Below, piece by piece: positions 19,851 to 31,700 of a DNA stretch of 64,000 nucleotides (position 1 is its first letter; the number at the start of each line of letters is the position of its first letter). The notes beneath the pieces are model-generated. The model did not search any database, was not told where the DNA came from, and was given only the letters and a program-made list of their open reading frames with translations. The DNA lies in contig MU006216.1 in NCBI GenBank assembly GCA_010093685.1, forward strand, positions 1,811,065-1,875,064, written 5' to 3'. The stretch comes from Ophiobolus disseminans. Taxonomy: Eukaryota; Ascomycota; Dothideomycetes; Pleosporales; Phaeosphaeriaceae. A program made the position numbers and the translations under genes.

Positions 19851-22800
19851 ATGGAGCACGCAACAATTCCCGGCCCACCAGGCCTGCCTCTTTTAGGCAA
19901 TCTGTCGGACATCGATGCTGAAAACCCCATTCAGAGTCTCTGCACATTAACCACAAAATACGGTCAGTGCATCTCATTCACATCCACGCTTGCTGCTGCA
20001 TACAAATTGAGTCTCAACCCTTACTAACACCTATAGGTCCTTTATGGCGGTTTCGAATTGGCAGCGCAGAGCGAGTCGTTGTGGCTTCACAAGCCCTCAT
20101 GGATGAGGTCTGTGATGAGGAACGGTTCTCCAAGATTGTAGCAGCGTCGCTCGAGCAAGTGCGCAACGGCGTTCATGGAGGTCTCTTCACAGCATACGGC
20201 CCGCAAGAAAAAGAATGGGGAATTGCGCATCGGGTCTTACTGCCCCAACTCGGACCGCTGTCGATCCGATCAATGTTTCCCGAAATGCAAGACATCGCAT
20301 CACAGCTCGTCATGAAGTGGGCACGCCACGGGTCAGATCATACCATCCAAGTGGTCGACGACTTCACCCGGCTCACACTCGACACGATTGCACTATGTGC
20401 AATGGACTACCGTTTCAACTCATACTACTACCAGAAGATGCACCCCTTCGTGGACGCTATGGCCGACTTCCTGAAGGTTTCTGGCGATCGAGCACGGCGA
20501 GACGCTATAACCCAGATGTTCTACAGGGCAGAGAGCCAAAAGTATTGGGAAGATATTGAGCTTTTGAGGAAGACGAGTTTGGAAGTCATCAACACGAGGC
20601 GAGAGAATCCTACCGACAAGAAGGACTTGTTGAACGGCATGCTCAATGGCGTCGACCCAAAGACTGGAGAGAAGATGACAGTAAGTAGGACTAGAAATTG
20701 GCCAAAGGCAGCGCTGACTTTAGCAGGACGACAGTGTTATTGACAACATGATAACCTTCCTCATCGCTGGACACGAAACGGTATGTTAATGCACAACATG
20801 CTTGCTTCACTTGTAGTGTTCAAAGAGATGATCTTACTTCATTGTCATCTACTGATTTGCCGCCTACCAGACATCCGGTCTCCTATCCTTCACGTTCTAC
20901 TATCTGTTGAAAAGCCCATCTGCATACGAGAAAGCACAAGCGGAAGTCGATGAAAAGATCGGCAAAGACTCAATTACTGTTGACCATCTCACAAAGCTTC
21001 CTTACTTAAATGCTGTGCTCCGAGAGAGTCTGCGCCTTTCGCCAACTGCACCATCAGTCGGATTGACGGCAAAAGAAGATACCGTTCTGGATGGGAAATA
21101 CCCCGTGAAAGCTGGCACGGTATGTAATGCTCACGTACAAACTGCATGTGAGACTAATACTGACTACAATATTAAGCCTATTGTTGCCTTGTTTCCCATG
21201 ATTCATCGCGACCCTCTTGCTTATGGAGAGGATGCAGAGGACTTCCGTCCTGAGCGAATGCTTGATGAAGAGTTCGATCGTCGCAACAAGGAGTTTCCCA
21301 ACTGCTGGAAGCCGTTTGGAAATGGCATGCGAGCCTGCATTGGGCGACCCTTTGCATGGCAGGAAGCTTTGCTTGTACTTGCGATACTCTTGCAGAACTT
21401 CAATTTCACCATGGACGATGCCTCGTATCAGTTGAAGATCAAACAAACACTTACAATCAAGCCCAAGGATTTCTATATGCGGGCACATTTGAGGAACGGG
21501 GTCTCTGCCACGAGCCTCGAACGAAGTCTTGATTCTACTAATGGCAACGAACCATCACCAAAAGTCGGTGGCCAAGAAGCCAAAAAAGAGAAGGCATTGA
21601 ATGGAAAGCCGATAGCAATCTTTTATGGTTCGAATACTGGCACGTGCGAAGCCCTCGCGAACCGACTCGCTAGCGATGCCGCAAACCATGGCTTCAGAGC
21701 TGACGTTGTTGACACGCTGGACGCCGCGAGAGAGAACCTACCGGCTGACAGGCCCGTCGTGATTGTGACCGCATCATATGAGGGTCAGCCTGCGGATAAT
21801 GCAGCGCATTTCGTCAATTGGGTTGGCACGCTGAAAGAGAAAGAGTTGGAGAATACGTCCTACGCTGTCTTTGGTTGTGGCCATCGCGATTGGGCTAAGA
21901 CCTTCCACAAGGTGCCGAAATACCTCAACAAAATACTAGAAGAGTGTGGGGCGACGAAGTTGGTAGAAATGGGCAGTACTGATGCTGCATCGGGCGACAT
22001 CTTCACGGACTTCGAAACGTGGGAAGACCAAGTCTTGTGGCCAGCTCTGCGCGAAAAGTATGGCTCGTCCGAAGTCGAAGGGGAGGGATCCCTGGAAGCT
22101 ACCCTGGACGTTGAGATCTCGACACCGCGATCGACTATTCTACGCCAAGATGTCCGCGAAGCTCGGGTCGAGGAAGTCGAGGTCTTGTCTGGCTCTGGCG
22201 CCGCTGAGAAGCGGCATATTGAGATCAGTCTTCCGTCCGACATGTCCTACTCCGCTGGAGATTATCTGGCAATCTTGCCTCTTAATCCCAAAGAAAATGT
22301 TCGCCGAGCGACGAAGTACTTTGGTCTAGCGTGGGACAGCATGCTGACAATTTCATTTCCCGGACCGACAACTTTACCCACAGATACACCTATCAGCGCC
22401 ATCGATCTTTTTGGAGCGTATGTTGAGCTTGCACAGCCCGCTAGCAAGCGCAACATCCTCGCTTTAGTAGACGCGACACGCGACGAAGACACGAAGAGAG
22501 AGCTCACTCGACTTGTGGATGAGGCATTCACAGACGAGATCACAGAAAAGCGTGTATCGGTTCTTGACTTGGTCGAGCGGTTTCCTTCCGTCCAGCTACC
22601 GCTTGGTGTGTTCCTCAAAATGCAGCCTCCTATGCGCGTACGCCAATACAGTATCTCATCGTCGCCCCTCTGGAACCCAAGCAACGTCACACTAACTTAC
22701 TCCGTCGTGGATCAACCAGCGTTGAGTGGACAAGGACGCTATGTAGGTGTTGCTACCAACTACCTTGCTAGTCTGGCTCCTGGTGACAAGCTACACGTAA

Positions 22801-23327
22801 GCGTGCGCTCGTCACATCAAGCCTTCCATCTTCCAAAAGATGCGAAGAATGTACCAGTGATCATGGTAGCTGCAGGTACTGGTATTGCACCCTTCCGTGG
22901 GTTCATCCAGGAACGCGCCGCCCAGCTCGCTGCAGGTCGCGCTCTCGCGCCCGCACTCCTTTTCTACGGCTGCCGCTCACCGGACAGTGACCTGATGTAC
23001 TCGGATCTCTTCAAGCGATGGGAACAAATGGGGGCAGTGTCACTCCGGTTTGCCTTTTCCCGCAAGACCGAGGAATCTAAAGGGTGCAGCTATGTGCAAG
23101 ACCGCCTGTATCACGACAAGTCTGAAATTGTGGAACTATTCGACTCGGGTGCGAAGTTCTTTGTATGTGGCAGCAGGGAGGTGGGCGACGGTGTGCAGGA
23201 GACATTGGTCAAAATTGCGAAGGAGAGGTTCATGGAAAAGGAAGGCAGAGATGTGGATGACAAGAAGGCTAGAGAATGGTTCGAAAGCTTAAGGAATGAG
23301 CGTTTTGCTACGGATGTATTTGCTTAG
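19851..23327 (+). CDS. CYP505-family P450 / NADPH reductase fusion, self-sufficient fatty-acid hydroxylase (1069 aa)
   Basis: A cytochrome P450 fused to its own diflavin reductase (P450foxy / P450-BM3 type). Such enzymes hydroxylate fatty acids near the omega end using NADPH and O2. Exons are 19851-19962, 20037-20680, 20727-20780, 20871-21119 and 21177-23327. The 57-nt fourth intron is in frame and lacks stops, so it could be mistaken for coding. Haem domain: residues 1 to about 475, with AGHETTSG on the I helix, ExxR as ESLR and the Cys loop FGNGMRACIGRP near 399-410. FMN domain: starts near 500 (IFYGSNTGTCEALA). FAD/NADPH domain: RQYSISSSP near 841 and GTGIAPFRGF near 919. The C-terminal motif region ends RFATDVFA. 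The length matches Fusarium P450foxy (about 1066). No N-terminal membrane anchor, as expected for this soluble class. All catalytic motifs appear intact. Confidence 0.95.
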
Positions 23328-23883
23328 CGCAGTAAGTTCCACAAGCCTATGGATAGCCACTCTTTCAATCGCATGGTTATAACATCACAGGCAATGACTG
23401 CCGCTCATCCAAGCGAACATGAGAATCAATTAATCTGAGCGTGAAGCACCAACCTTAGCTCATGACTTCACGAGGACTCGAAATAATCCGCAAGCCTAAA
23501 CCTGAGTTTTGCAAACTCGACAGCGCCACTATCGATATATCATGCAGCATCTTGACAATTTCTATACTCGATTACTATGACCTGCGTTACTAAAGTGGGC
23601 ACGGAAGCCGTGTTCCGCTTTGGAGCACTCTACTCTTGATGAAACATTGGTCACGGTGGCATCGCTTATTGGCTAAGCCGAAAAATCCACCAATGCGAAT
23701 GCCGGCGTCGCTCAGACCAAGTCGACGGAATTCAAGGTAAAGTTCCGAACAACATTGCACGGAGCAGGTCATAGCTTGTCAAATTCGCCGTGTTGGTATA
23801 CATGTATCGTGGGAATCGAAGTTACACGCCATTACTTTACTTGTGAACCACCGCTACCACTACTTTGATTCACACCATTCACG
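23328..23883. other. Intergenic region between P450 and AA9 gene
   Basis: About 550 bp holding the P450 3' end and the AA9 promoter. No supported gene, repeat or RNA. Confidence 0.5.
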
Positions 23884-24754
23884 ATGCATGCTTTCGGAGC
23901 TCTCGGTGTCGCTCTGCTCGGAATAGCTCACACTGCCTCTGCGCATGGCTATTTAAAGAGTGTTGAAGTCAATGGGGTGTCATACCTTGCGTGGCAGGTT
24001 GGATCGGACGAATACGTCACGCCAGAGCCTTCACGATATGTTCGCCGTGTCAAGGACTTGGGGTGAGTATATACAAGCACGAACACCGTATGCGACATGT
24101 ACTAACGTGGCTGCTTGCAGACCAGTCCCCGACTTCACCTCCAAGGATATCACGTGCGGCGCGGCAGGTAACATCCCAGCGAAGTTGTCGGTCCCCGTAC
24201 TTCCAGGAGACAAAGTGTAAGTCCTCATTATCCCATTCTAATGCCATTGTAAGTACTTGCAAGAACCAATCCGTCCCAACAGTAAACTCAAGTGGGATCA
24301 ATGGGGTTCGTCCCACTCAGGCCCCGTCATGAACTACCTTGCAGACTGCGGCGGTAGCTGCTCCACCTTCAAAGGCGACACCGGCACGCCCTGGGTCAAG
24401 TTCGACCAGATGGCCTACGATACTACGAAGTCACCACCCTGGGGCTCAGACTTCCTCGCAAAGCAGGGCGCCGCATGGACTGTCACGGTTCCCAACCTCA
24501 AGCCCGGCGATTACATTATACGTCACGAGATTCTCGGTCTCCATGTTGCTGGGACGCGAAATGGGGCCCAGTTTTACCCGATGTGCGTGCAAATTAAGGT
24601 GGGCGGCAGTGGAACAAAGAGTTTGCCTGCTGGCGTTGGCTTGCCTGGAGCGTACAACCCGGATGATAAGGATGGTGTGCTTGTGGAGCTGTGGCGGGTT
24701 AACCAAGGACAGGTTAACTACACGGCGCCGGGTGGGCCTGTGAAGATAATCTAG
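23884..24754 (+). CDS. AA9 lytic polysaccharide monooxygenase, secreted (248 aa)
   Basis: A copper enzyme of the AA9 (former GH61) family that oxidatively cleaves cellulose or related glucans outside the cell. Exons are 23884-24062, 24121-24216 and 24283-24754, all GT-AG with consistent phase. Signal peptide: residues 1-20 (ends HTASA). Cleavage exposes His21 in HGYLKSVEVNG, the N-terminal copper-brace histidine. The second histidine is in SSHSGPVMNYLADC and the axial tyrosine in QFYPMC. Paired cysteines near DCGGSC and MCV are present. There is no carbohydrate-binding module; the protein ends soon after the catalytic domain. It follows the P450 on the same strand but is probably regulated independently by plant-polysaccharide signals, which the sequence does not show. 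Confidence 0.93.
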
Positions 24755-25083
24755 ACGATGGATGATCAGGCGTCTTCGTAGTTGAGCTTGAATGGCAACG
24801 ATTCATACACGATCTCTTTTCTGATCCCTGTGCTGTGATCCGTGCCTCTGCGAACTGACATGTGTCCATTTCTTATTGTATAACGTCCAAGGCTGCTGTT
24901 GCTAACGCTTCATCTGTTATTATTCTTTGCGACGTGTGTCCACGGAAGAGCGAAGTCTGGTTCGATGCGCGCGACAGCCACAATTGTAGCTGTCGACATG
25001 ACGTCATCATATCTGCCCATCCGATCACCACCATACGAAACATATACGAAGTAAATTTACAATATACAACAATCCATCGCTCC
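24755..25083. other. Short intergenic region
   Basis: About 330 bp between the AA9 stop and the next start. The frame that runs through it upstream of 25084 lacks domain-like composition. Nothing else seen. Confidence 0.45.
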
Positions 25084-25819
25084 ATGTTCGAGATGTCCGT
25101 CCCAGTTACAGGAAAGTCCGGCAAGGACACGCGCGCAAACGCATTGGAGAACGAGTCCGAAATTCGCCCCGATCCTGTCGCGCTAACCCAAAATCCCGAT
25201 CCATCAAAGAACAGCTCCTCAGGCATGGACTACGAACCATACCCGGAGAAAACGATCAAGCTTGAGCCTGAACGTGAGAAGATCGTTCAGTCGATATGTA
25301 ATTTGTATTCTAGAAGCGCGAGCAAGGAGGACATGATGGTGTATGCGGAAGAAGCGATTTACGACGATCCGTGGAGTTATTGCGATACTCATTACAAAAT
25401 TGCTGGGCAATGGTACAGTGAGTTTGATCTGTTCCCTGAAGTTACCCGTTGTCGGTACTAATGAGGGTCAGGCATACCGAAGATCATGAAATCTTCCAGG
25501 ACCATTAAGACGCAGGTCGTCTCCTCGGAACCCGACTCTATCATCTTTAAGCTGCAACAAGAGTACACGCCGAAGCCAATGCCAATAGCGAAGAAAGTTA
25601 ACAGCTTGGTGACTTTGACGCTGGATAAGGAAGGAAAAGTAAGATATCATAAGGTAAGTTGCAACTTGCAATTCCCGTTCAATGGCAAAACTGACATTGC
25701 TTCCTTCCCAGGACATGTGGAACGAAAAGGATTATAGCCACGAGGGTCTGGGAAAGATCATGAAAGAGCTGAATGGCGACCATTTGACGAAGATCACCCA
25801 ACCACCGGAAAACTTGTAG
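25084..25819 (+). CDS. Conserved NTF2/SnoaL-like protein (207 aa, three exons)
   Basis: Exons are 25084-25417, 25472-25653 and 25712-25819; introns are 54 and 58 nt with GT-AG ends. After a charged, probably unstructured 55-residue N-terminus, the protein has a compact alpha/beta body. It begins with a helix (REKIVQSICNLYSRSAS), then YAEEAIYDDPWSYC, KIAGQWYSIPKIM and a run of strands (IIFKLQQEYTP, NSLVTLTLDKEGKVRYH). It closes with DMWNEKDYSHEGLGK. That order (helix bundle, then antiparallel sheet) is typical of cone-shaped NTF2-like folds. I know similar uncharacterised ascomycete proteins but no demonstrated function. No signal peptide, so it is probably cytosolic. Confidence 0.75.
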
Positions 25820-25981
25820 CTTTGAAAGAATAAACATCTGGCATTAAATGTAACTGCGATTGGTGCTCGTTGAGGCGCCGCAAGTGTTCTCAACAGTTTT
25901 GCGCAAAGAGTCGATGGCCCAAGTCCTCAGTGAATCGCCAACGTCAACTATAGCTCCCATCCCAGTGAACCATAACCATGC

Positions 25982-27524
25982 TTAGGGCTTCCATCCACCT
26001 GTACGGTCCCTGAACAACCCGTTAGGATCCACCTGCTCAGACACTCTCCTCGCAAGCGCGCGATTCTCAGGCTTCAGTCGCCCAAAATAATCCTGACGGA
26101 AGAAACCATAGTTCATGAACAACGGTAAGTACGCCTGTGGTAGCTTACCGCTCGCCTGCCAAGCAAGGACCCGGTTGCGGACACCCGTGTAAGTAGCTTC
26201 CATGGTATTGGCCATTTGCTCATAGAGTGTCAGCGGGACGAAGCTGTAGTTCATCTCGACGATGAACCGGTCTATGCTGTCATCGGCTTCGATTAGATCT
26301 GGGCTGAGCTGTCGCGCTTTTTGAGCGATCTTTTTGGAGAACGGCTGCCACGCGATCGAAGCTACGATCCCAGGAACGAGTAGTGCGGAAGACGAGATGT
26401 TGCGCCAGTGGTTGTGCAGAGTTTCCATGACCTCTTCTGCGTTGGCGGCGCTGGGAATTGGGATTGTTTCGGTGGCGATATCGACAACTGAGCCCTTTAC
26501 AACCACCCAGTTACTCAGCGCCATCAGGTCAGCGTAGGTGCGCGTGCGTGTTGTGTCAAGTAGTGGGTTGACATCGGTAAAGTTGTTGAAGAGCCCAGGC
26601 GGAGGTGTGGGACCGTCGTAGAAGAGGAATATGATCCAAGAGTCCACGATATTGACATTCGTGCGCTCAGCTGTGACGATGACAGCAGCCTTTTCGTCTT
26701 CGTTGTACTCGGTGAAATCGCGAACCGCTTTCAGCAGCTTCTTATCCTTGGCCTCTGTGCGAAGGAAGACCAGGTTACCGCCCCAAATGAGGCCTTGTCG
26801 ATGCGCTTGCAATCTGTAGTTGGTAATCACACCGAAGTTATTACCGCCTCCCTTGAGGGCTTTGAAGATGTCGGGATGGTTTTCGACATTGATGTGACCG
26901 ATCGTGCCATTCGCAAAGACGATTTCGTACTCAAGGACGGAGGAAGCAGCCCAGCCGTATTGCGTGCTCATGTAAGACAATCCAGCGCCGAGAACTAGAC
27001 CTCCGACTCCAGTGTTGCCGATACGTCCGCCAACGAATGTCCATCCGCTGCCTTGCAACTTTGCAGCAATGCCGTCAAGTCGGTTACCGGGTCCGACGTC
27101 AACAACACCCGTTGCGGGGTTGAGATTAGCTTGGTCGAGGTGTTCCAGAGCAATTAACGGGCCACCTGCGACGCTGCTCCAGCCATTGTTTGGGTTATGG
27201 CCGCCAGACTTGACAGCGAAGCGCTCGGTGGTGTTTGAGATTATTTGAACTACGGTCGCGACTTCTTGTACAGTCTTGGGGAAGACGATACAAGAAGGTA
27301 GGAGAGCACTACAGCTGGTGGACCTAAAGCAGGGTTAGTGACGGCACAACATGTGCTTTGGTATGATGGCCTCACCAATATTGGGTTTGTTCCTCGATAT
27401 ACGCGAGGTTCAATGGGCGTGTTACGTTGATGTAGCCAAGTGCTTCGACAGAAGAGCAAGTATCGGCAACAACTGAACGCGCTGCAATCAGCGCGCTCAC
27501 AATATAAAAAAGGATGACAGCCAT
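25982..27524 (-). CDS. Secreted FAD-linked (BBE/PCMH-type) oxidoreductase (496 aa)
   Basis: A flavin oxidase of the berberine-bridge/6-hydroxynicotine oxidase type, which oxidises carbohydrates or secondary metabolites. Minus-strand exons are 27524-27376 and 27323-25982; the 52-nt intron splits a Trp codon. Residues 1-20 form a signal peptide. The FAD-binding PCMH domain includes VKSGGHNPNNGW near residue 92, whose His would be the covalent flavin site. The second motif GRIGNTGVGGLVLGAG lacks the Cys seen in bicovalent members, so flavin attachment is probably by His alone. The C-terminal BBE segment (RVSEQVDPNGLFRDRTGGWKP) is short and lacks the terminal N-Y motif. The substrate cannot be told from sequence. 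Confidence 0.88.
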
Positions 27525-28706
27525 GACAATGACAGGTGAAAGTCTGGAACCAGGCTGATGGAGTCGAAGTGCTTCAAGACAAGCTTTATGTACTGTTCCA
27601 CAGCTTTCTGGTTAGTCCACCACTGACGTAGATGCACTCATGCCAAGTATCACCAAATCCTCCGTGAGGAGAACTGGATGGCCAAAGATAGTAGTCACAA
27701 CGCTATTGAGGCCTTCGGGTTATCAGTGAGCACGAATAGGAACACAGCAGACGCACGAATCTGTCGTAAACAGGTATTTTCAACTCGAAAGAGTAACAAA
27801 GAGTGGCAAGAGGTTCAAGTCTCACCCATGAACCGAGTCGCTACCATGCATGGCGCTGCATCGTCGGTATTGAACTGCACGGCGCACGTCAGATCTTTTC
27901 CTGAGTGAGCAAAACCACGTTATTCATGCCTTAGCGATGCTCGTATCTGCAAGATGTCTACGAAAGTTCCGTGGTCTTTGGTACCTTACATTCCCCGTAG
28001 CCAAGCATCGATGAATGCAGTCATGGTTTACCCGGACGCGGGTGTGCCCGCAAGGTAATGATCGGCATGTCATCTCTTCCATATTTGCCAACCACCACCG
28101 GAGTACCCCCGTTGCCGCAGCATACTGTAAATTGACAGCTATTCAAGAACCATGCCTACTGCGACAAAGATGGTTGGTGGAAAAGTCCGAGCTATTTGCC
28201 TACATCGCCAAGTCTCGCCATTTCGCGCTGAACCCACAGTGAAACAACGGAGACAAGAAGAACATATAGCGGTACACCCATAACAAGTCGCGTGAAAAGG
28301 CAATTTTGGGGTCCGAAGTTGAGCTCGTATGAACCTTCGCTTAGAATTTGTACGACATGATATGCATTCGACGTTGTATAGCCTGAATGTGACACACCTC
28401 GCTTCGATGTTTGCTGACATATCCCTGATGTTTAAAGAACCCGGATACGAAGAAACAGGCAAGAAATAAAGGAGACTTCACGATGCCAAAGATCGCCGAC
28501 ATCAGCAGGTACGTGGAAAGTGTTCAATAGCCGACCACTTGTACACGCAACACGAGATGACCAGGCTTGGTTCTGATTCTCACTACCAAGCCATGGTAGA
28601 TGTGTCATGGACAGCTCCTCTTTGCAGGCATTAGCTAGTATTGACACCCAACTCCGTTGATGGCCTTACCTCACTCACTAACACCAGACCATACTCCTGG
28701 TCATTC
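27525..28706. other. Intergenic region, about 1.2 kb
   Basis: Lies upstream of the FAD oxidase (-) and downstream of the giant gene (-). Only short frames with no recognisable product. It presumably holds the oxidase promoter and the terminator of the large gene. Confidence 0.45.
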
Positions 28707-31700
28707 TTATTTTGGCAAATCGGACATATGCTCCAACTGACATGGTCCGCCGTTGAAGTTGTTCTCCCAATGAGCTTCTTCATCCACCGAGATGTTGCAA
28801 ATCAGAAAGATACTGACATGAACTGCGACGCGGACGTGTGCAAAGCCAAATATCGTGGCGCGTTCGTGCGGTTTCTCAGCGTTGTCGTGGATCTCTTTCT
28901 TGCAGTCTCCACCAACTAACAGTAAGCTCGCTTCTAGGTAGAGATCGGCAGACGCAACAACCAAATCGATGTGTGCACGCATACACGCAGTCACACCGAC
29001 GCCCCAATGGTCGGCGTTGAAGATGATGGTTTGCGACTGTGTGTAGCTCGCTGAGACGTGAAATGGGCCCAATGAAAAGTCGACACCCACACCGAAGCCG
29101 ATGTCAAGCTTTATCTCAATCCCAGCAGTGCCGAGTGCGACGTCGAACGCTCCTTTCGCAAGCGCGACAATGGGTGGAAAGCCAGTGGGTATCTTGATAG
29201 TAGTTCCAACATGCAATGTGAGCAGAAAGGAGGAGAGCGATGTACGTGAAGAGAGACTGAAGTCGAAGGACTCAATGAACTTGTCGACTACGGGACGCGA
29301 CGGCGCAGGGATTTTCTTCAATAGATCCTCTCGATTCATTGCCGTGCTCATCATCATGGCCCATTCATTAGTCATCGAGACTTTGAAGTGCGGGAGAAAC
29401 TTCAGATTTTCGAGGAAAGAAATGACCTTCTGAATTGGCTGCAATGCAGGACCAAAGGTGTGAATCGGTGATGCGAGGAGTTTGGCTGGGTCGGTATCAG
29501 GTAGGCCCGGTAGATTGATATCCTTGCCCAGTAAGCCACCAAGTTTGTTGACATCGCTGCTCAACCGCCCAACGAGCCTTGAAGCCTCTTGTGTGGTAGA
29601 AGAGACAGTATGGGTGACCAGATTGATGTTCGTCAAATCCATCTTCGATATGTTATTTGCGGTATTGATAACGAGGTTGACGGACGACTTGGCATCGGCC
29701 AGCGCTTCTTGTCCCGGTCGTACAAGGTTTTGCACTGTCTGCACCACGGTCTTCACCGAGGCATCGTCGCTCAATGCTCTTTCTAGATCTGGTAGGTCTA
29801 TATCGAGACCTTGGACAACGCCCCCGATGATCTTCTTCGGCTCGAAAGCATATCCACCTTCTAGAATCTGCAACGATTGTTTTACGAGATCGGCCTGGTC
29901 GAGATTGGAAGCAATGGGCAGGCAGTCGGCCACTGCTGGGAAGATGCCGGTCATTTTACCAAGGGCGAACGAATCAGCAAGCCAAACTTCTTTGGGGACG
30001 ATCTCTTTGATGTCGCTAGCCAATGGAATGTGAGGGTCCGTAAACATGATTCGATGAGATGCAGCTCCGTGGACGATACCGTAAAGTGTGCTTGGATTTG
30101 AAGTGAGAAGTTGTTCAGGGTCTCTGAATTGAAAGGGTGTCGCAATACTGTCCGGAATGGGAACGTTGTGGAGGATTTCTCGGACTAATGGCACGCCTTT
30201 CGCTGCATCCACTAGCTGAGGTAACATCTCGGAGGCGTCCATCTTTGCAAATGACCATTGGCCGCCGCCTTCAAAGATGGGAGAACCCCAAGCTGCCGCA
30301 ACAGCTGCCCGCACACCGTTGGCTGGATTTGTTGATGATTGGACAGAAAGTGAAGTAATGCGCTTCTTTTGTCCGGACGTACCGATTCGTACGGTGATGT
30401 CCGTCTTGCCTCCGAGATCTAGGGTTCGTAGAACCTTCATATAGTTCTCCTTGCCCGTCTGTCCCTTCAGGTCTCCCGATCCCGTGAATATGCACCCATC
30501 TAAGTCCGTCGCCGGGACTTGTCGCACTTTTCCGCCGTCTTCTATTTCCAAAACACAGTCATACTTGGTGAGGACGACCTCGACCTCAGTACCTGGTGCT
30601 TGAAATGCTGGTGCTATTGCTCGAATGTTTCGAACATTCGTGACGCCTCTGACAACACCAACATATGTAACAATATCGGTATTCTGATACTTGTATCGAC
30701 CGTCAGACGTAGCTTGCCAGTCTGCGATATGCCGTACGACAACACCGTTGTTCAATCTTTTGATCTCTGTGGTCTGCTTGACCTTCACAGCGAAAGGTGC
30801 CATGACAGTGTCTAAAACGATGACCTCTCGAGACGTCCGACCATTCATCACGTTCATGAGTACTCGGCTAATTGACAGATCGGACGCAGCGACGCGGCGC
30901 CAATCGCTAAAGATTGATGCTCCATACCCAGAGACATCGAAGCGCGTTAGAGGTACCTGGCCTGCCATATCTCTTAGGAATGCATCTGCTGCGTCTCCAA
31001 GGATGTCCTTGGTTCCATCATCAGGCACTGTTTCTCCGTTTGGCCCCCTCTTTGTTGCTCCAGGCCGGAACTTCAGTAACGTAGACACACCATCAAATGA
31101 CATACTGTCCGAGAGGAGACCAGAGCCTGGACCAGGCAGTATCATGCGTGTTCGAGGTGCGCGAAAGCGCAGCTGTACTTGTGGTTGCAGTGCGCTTGGT
31201 AGTCCTTCAGATGAGGGGTCTCGGTGATCAAGTCCAAACTCTATCATGTCGACCTTCGCAGGCGGAGACAAGAAAGAGGGCGTGTTTGGCATGACAGCCG
31301 TACCAACCATACCAAAAGGTAAAGACAGTCGCGTTGCAAGCGTAGCGACTTGTGGCGCTTTGTGAGCCCCAATTAGGGATTCGATGGCCCCATTTGGAGT
31401 CATCGGCATCAAGACTGATACCGGTGTTTTGCTTAATGCCACCTGAGTAGAAGGTCCGGAATAAGTAAACTGATATTTGTATGAGTTATCCGTGATGAGC
31501 GGCTCCCAATGCGTCGCGGGCAGCGCCATAACGCGGACGTTGTCGTTCGTACCGTACACCGTCAAATCTTCAATTGTGAACTCCTGAGACCGATATTGTG
31601 GAACCAGTAGTACTTGAGGGTTGGCTTGAGCTACCGCAGTGGGAGCTCGGGTCGCAAAGATGATTCCAAACTGGGAACCATTCGAGGAAACATCAAGTAG

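Noticed and set aside
19439..19930. 163-codon minus-strand frame overlapping the P450 start
   Set aside because: Its N-terminal third is antisense to the conserved P450 N-terminus; only the part below about 19734 might be coding, and that is listed with low confidence.
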